Source: Prevotella sp.
Lineage (GTDB): Bacteria > Bacteroidota > Bacteroidia > Bacteroidales > Bacteroidaceae
Length of the DNA stretch: 64,000 bases
Direction: 5' to 3'
Assembly (NCBI GenBank): GCA_017428925.1
Contig: JAFRPY010000019.1
Span: 1-64,000 of the forward strand
The notes beneath the pieces are model-generated. The model was not told the origin of the DNA and made no database searches. It saw nothing but the letters and a program-made list of their open reading frames with translations. The translations under genes were made by a program, and so were the position numbers. Position 1 is the first letter of the stretch; each line of letters opens with the position of its first letter. Of this stretch, positions 62,007 to 64,000 are shown in pieces.

Positions 62007-62154
62007 AATCGATCATATCCGAGATACTGCGAGAACAACATTGGCTCTCTCCGGCGGCGTCCCACTAGTGCTGCCCGTTACTTGTTAATCGGCATCACTT
62101 CTCTCATATTCATTCTTGAATATGAGGACTACCGCCGTATCTCGTCACTCGCAG
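62007..62154 (+). ncRNA. Conserved structured leader, copy 2
   Basis: Same ordered blocks as the 40889-41065 leader: TGCGAG, CTCTCT, GGCGG, TAGTGCTGCC, GTTA.TTGTTAA and CGGCATCA. CTGCGAG (62027-62033) pairs with CTCGCAG (62148-62154). CATATTCA/TGAATATG (62105-62124) forms an internal hairpin, and CGGCGG (62052-62057) can pair with CCGCCG (62132-62137). CACTCGC (62146-62152) has a second possible partner, GCGAGTG (62191-62197), giving alternative folds. Confidence 0.75.
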
Positions 62155-62184
62155 CACCGCTGTCTTTTGCTCTGCCGAACCGAT

Positions 62185-62345
62185 GGAGCAGCGAGTGGAG
62201 TGTCAAGTTTACTTGAACAATCCCGAGTCGCGACTGAGGAAGACGATAGTCAAGTAGTGACAAAAGTCATGATATGAAGTAACATAACCTAGGAACTCGA
62301 ACCTCGAATCTAGAAACTCGAAACTTTAAACTTTAAACTCTTAAC
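62185..62345 (+). promoter_or_regulatory. Second half of leader 2 and repeat tail
   Basis: GGAGCAGCGAGTG (62185-62197) and GTGACAAAAGTCATG (62257-62271) with GAAGTAACATAA, shared with 59982-60056, followed by GAAACTCGAAACTTTAAAC-type repeats to the capD ATG at 62370. Confidence 0.65.
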
Positions 62346-62369
62346 TGCGCAAAGCACACATTTGGCTCT

Positions 62370-64000
62370 ATGAATCTATTACAAAAACTTACCAACTGGT
62401 ATTTCAAGCGTGAGGCACTCCCTTATTGGTGTGTGTTCATCTTCGACTGTGCAGCCACCTTCTTGGCAGGCTTGATAGTCTTCTGGGCTTACCATAAGAC
62501 CCTCTACAACATTGCACACTTCTGGGGCATTGTCCACACCATATTTATATATGTGTTCATCGCCATGATAGGATTCCGCACATTCCGGACCTATAGTGGC
62601 GTGCTGCGCTATTCGTCGTTCGTCGACCTCCAGCACATTGCCTATGCCAACATCCTATCGTTGATGGTGGCCATCCTGGCTCACTATCCCCTATATCAGT
62701 TGCCGGCTCCCTTGTTCGAACCCTTCCGAATCCGTCATCTCATAGTGATGTATGCCGTGTCCACAACCCTTATGTGGGCAGGACGTGTGCTGATTAAAGA
62801 GCTCTACGAACTCAGCTCCATTTCTAAAGGCGTTGCCAATGCCCTTGTTTATGGTGTGAAGGAAGGTGGTGTCGGCTTAGCAAAGTCCGTCCGTAACGAG
62901 AAACCCTCCAACTTCCATATTCGTGGATTCATCTCCCACAATGGTGATCTCAATGGACATCTTCTCATGGGTGTAGGTGTCTATCAGGTGGAGGATCTGC
63001 CGGATGTGCTCGACCGTTTCCGCATCCGTGCCGTACTGGTGTCTCCACAACTTAACAACGAGTTCCGTAACGACCAGCAACTGCAGAGCATGCTCACCGA
63101 TGCAGGTGTGAAGATCTACATGACCAAAGGCTATTCCGAGGGTACGGATATTGACAAGATGCAACTCAAGGAGGTGAGCATCGACGACCTGTTGCCACGC
63201 GACGAGATCAATGTCGATATGGAGAGCCTTGACAAGATGCTCAAGGGCCAGCGCATCCTCATCACCGGCTCCGCAGGCAGCATCGGTAGCGAGATGGTCC
63301 GCCAGATTGCTAAGTTTGCTCCCGCCGAGATGATGCTCATCGACCAGGCCGAAACCCCACAACACGACATCCGCTTGATGATGCGTAAGGAGTTCCCCGA
63401 TATCAAGGTGCAAGCCGTTGTCACCAGCATCTGTAAGGAACAACGCATGGAGCGCATCTTCTCCGACTTCCGTCCCGACTATGTCTTCCATGCTGCTGCC
63501 TACAAGCATGTGCCGATGATGGAGGACAACCCCAGCGAGAGCGTCCAGAACAACGTCCTCGGCACGAAGATCCTTGCCGACCTCAGCGTGAAATACGGTG
63601 TGAAGAAGTTCGTCATGATCTCCACCGATAAGGCCGTGAACCCCACGAACGTCATGGGCTGCTCCAAGCGCATCTGCGAAATCTATGTGCAGGCGCTGGA
63701 CTCCTTTATAAAGAGGAGAGAGGAGAGAGGAGAGAGAATACCTTAGACAAAACCTCTCAACCTCTCTCAACAATTCAGAACAATTCTGAACACGAGCCGC
63801 AGGCCTCTGAACCCCTTGAACGTGCGAAGCACATTGAACGTTTGAACCGCAGCTCTGCTGCATTTGAACCCACCCCACAGGGGGCTTGCCAGTTCGTCAC
63901 CACCCGCTTTGGCAATGTCCTCGGTTCCAACGGCTCTGTCATCCCACTCTTCGAACGTCAGATCAAAGAAGGCGGTCCTGTCACAGTCACCGATCCTGAA
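62370..64000 (+). pseudogene. capD: CapD/WbpM-type nucleotide-sugar dehydratase, interrupted by repeats; cut by window end
   Basis: The 5' part (62370 to about 63705) encodes four N-terminal membrane helices, a Rossmann domain (NALVYGVKEGGVGLAKS) and an SDR dehydratase domain: [57 protein letters not shown]. After VQALDSF it runs into a GGAGAGA microsatellite and stops at 63746 (TAG). The missing continuation, [20 protein letters not shown], resumes at 63890 in another frame and runs off the window. About 185 bp of repeats therefore split the gene. Intact members convert UDP-GlcNAc to a 4-keto-6-deoxy sugar. Assembly error is possible. Confidence 0.85.
63706..63889. repeat. Composite repeat insertion that breaks capD
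   Basis: AGAGGAGAGAGGAGAG tract (63710-63738), CCTCTCAAC units, AATTCAGAACAATTCTGAA, AGCC-GCA-GGCCT, GTGC-GAA-GCAC (63827) and GCAGC-TCT-GCTGC hairpins with TTGAAC linkers, and CCCCACAGGGGG (63872-63883). Three repeat families are stacked in one site. Confidence 0.85.

Overview
The window reads as a chromosomal segment of a Bacteroidales bacterium, most likely Prevotellaceae. The evidence is the Bacteroidetes-type -7 box (TAnnTTTG, here mostly TACCTTTGC) in front of many genes, the gene orders parA-parB-DUF5683-lytic transglycosylase-rel and rsfS-ftsH-cdsA, and carbohydrate enzymes such as a GH92 mannosidase and a CE8 pectinesterase. The species call is an inference. No rRNA is present; two tRNA genes are.

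Positions 1-40.5 kb are core chromosome. In order they hold rsmD and DUF3822 with a new 28-residue membrane peptide, a RecD-like helicase, an outer-membrane protein, a BspA-like LRR protein, STAS and alaS, a MerR regulator, a pectinesterase, the rel/lytic transglycosylase/DUF5683/parB/parA operon, surE-lpxB, NhaC, a serine hydrolase, tRNA-Val, a YgjP-like protease, cdsA-ftsH-rsfS, tRNA-Gln, a DUF349 protein, corA, GH92, a HAD phosphatase, pepD, a four-helix-bundle protein, a flippase-like membrane protein and rsmA.

From 41.2 kb to the right edge lies a large surface-polysaccharide locus on the + strand, AT-rich in its centre. It carries a cytidylyltransferase fused to an oxidoreductase, an SDR, a glycerophosphodiesterase, a TagF-like CDP-glycerol phosphotransferase, LicD, a TagA/WecG glycosyltransferase, flippase, polymerase, a CapA protein, three ATP-grasp proteins, an opine/alanine-dehydrogenase-like enzyme, acetyltransferases, a GT4 enzyme, a WcaJ-like initiating transferase and a CapD/WbpM dehydratase. 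Together they suggest a teichoic-acid-like phosphopolyol capsule with amino-acid-type decoration. Each of two transcription blocks (41.2 kb and 62.4 kb) is preceded by the same promoter and the same conserved, foldable leader of about 150-180 nt.

Three things in the DNA are not explained by the gene list. (1) Short hairpins (3-nt loop, 4-7-bp arms) are strung on a TTGAAC/GGTTCAA linker at a 21-22-bp pitch; their arms covary freely, and they occur between genes, inside rsmD and a nucleotidyltransferase gene, and in a broken capD. A second family of C/G-rich hairpins is inserted in frame in lpxB, nhaC, rsmA, GH92 and recD-like genes. (2) The corA leader contains a 15-codon Asp/Pro-containing ORF followed by two mutually exclusive hairpins, one of which covers the corA start region: a candidate peptide-controlled Mg2+ switch. 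(3) A non-coding array of about 17 units keeps an exact 22-bp register while its sequence changes gradually.
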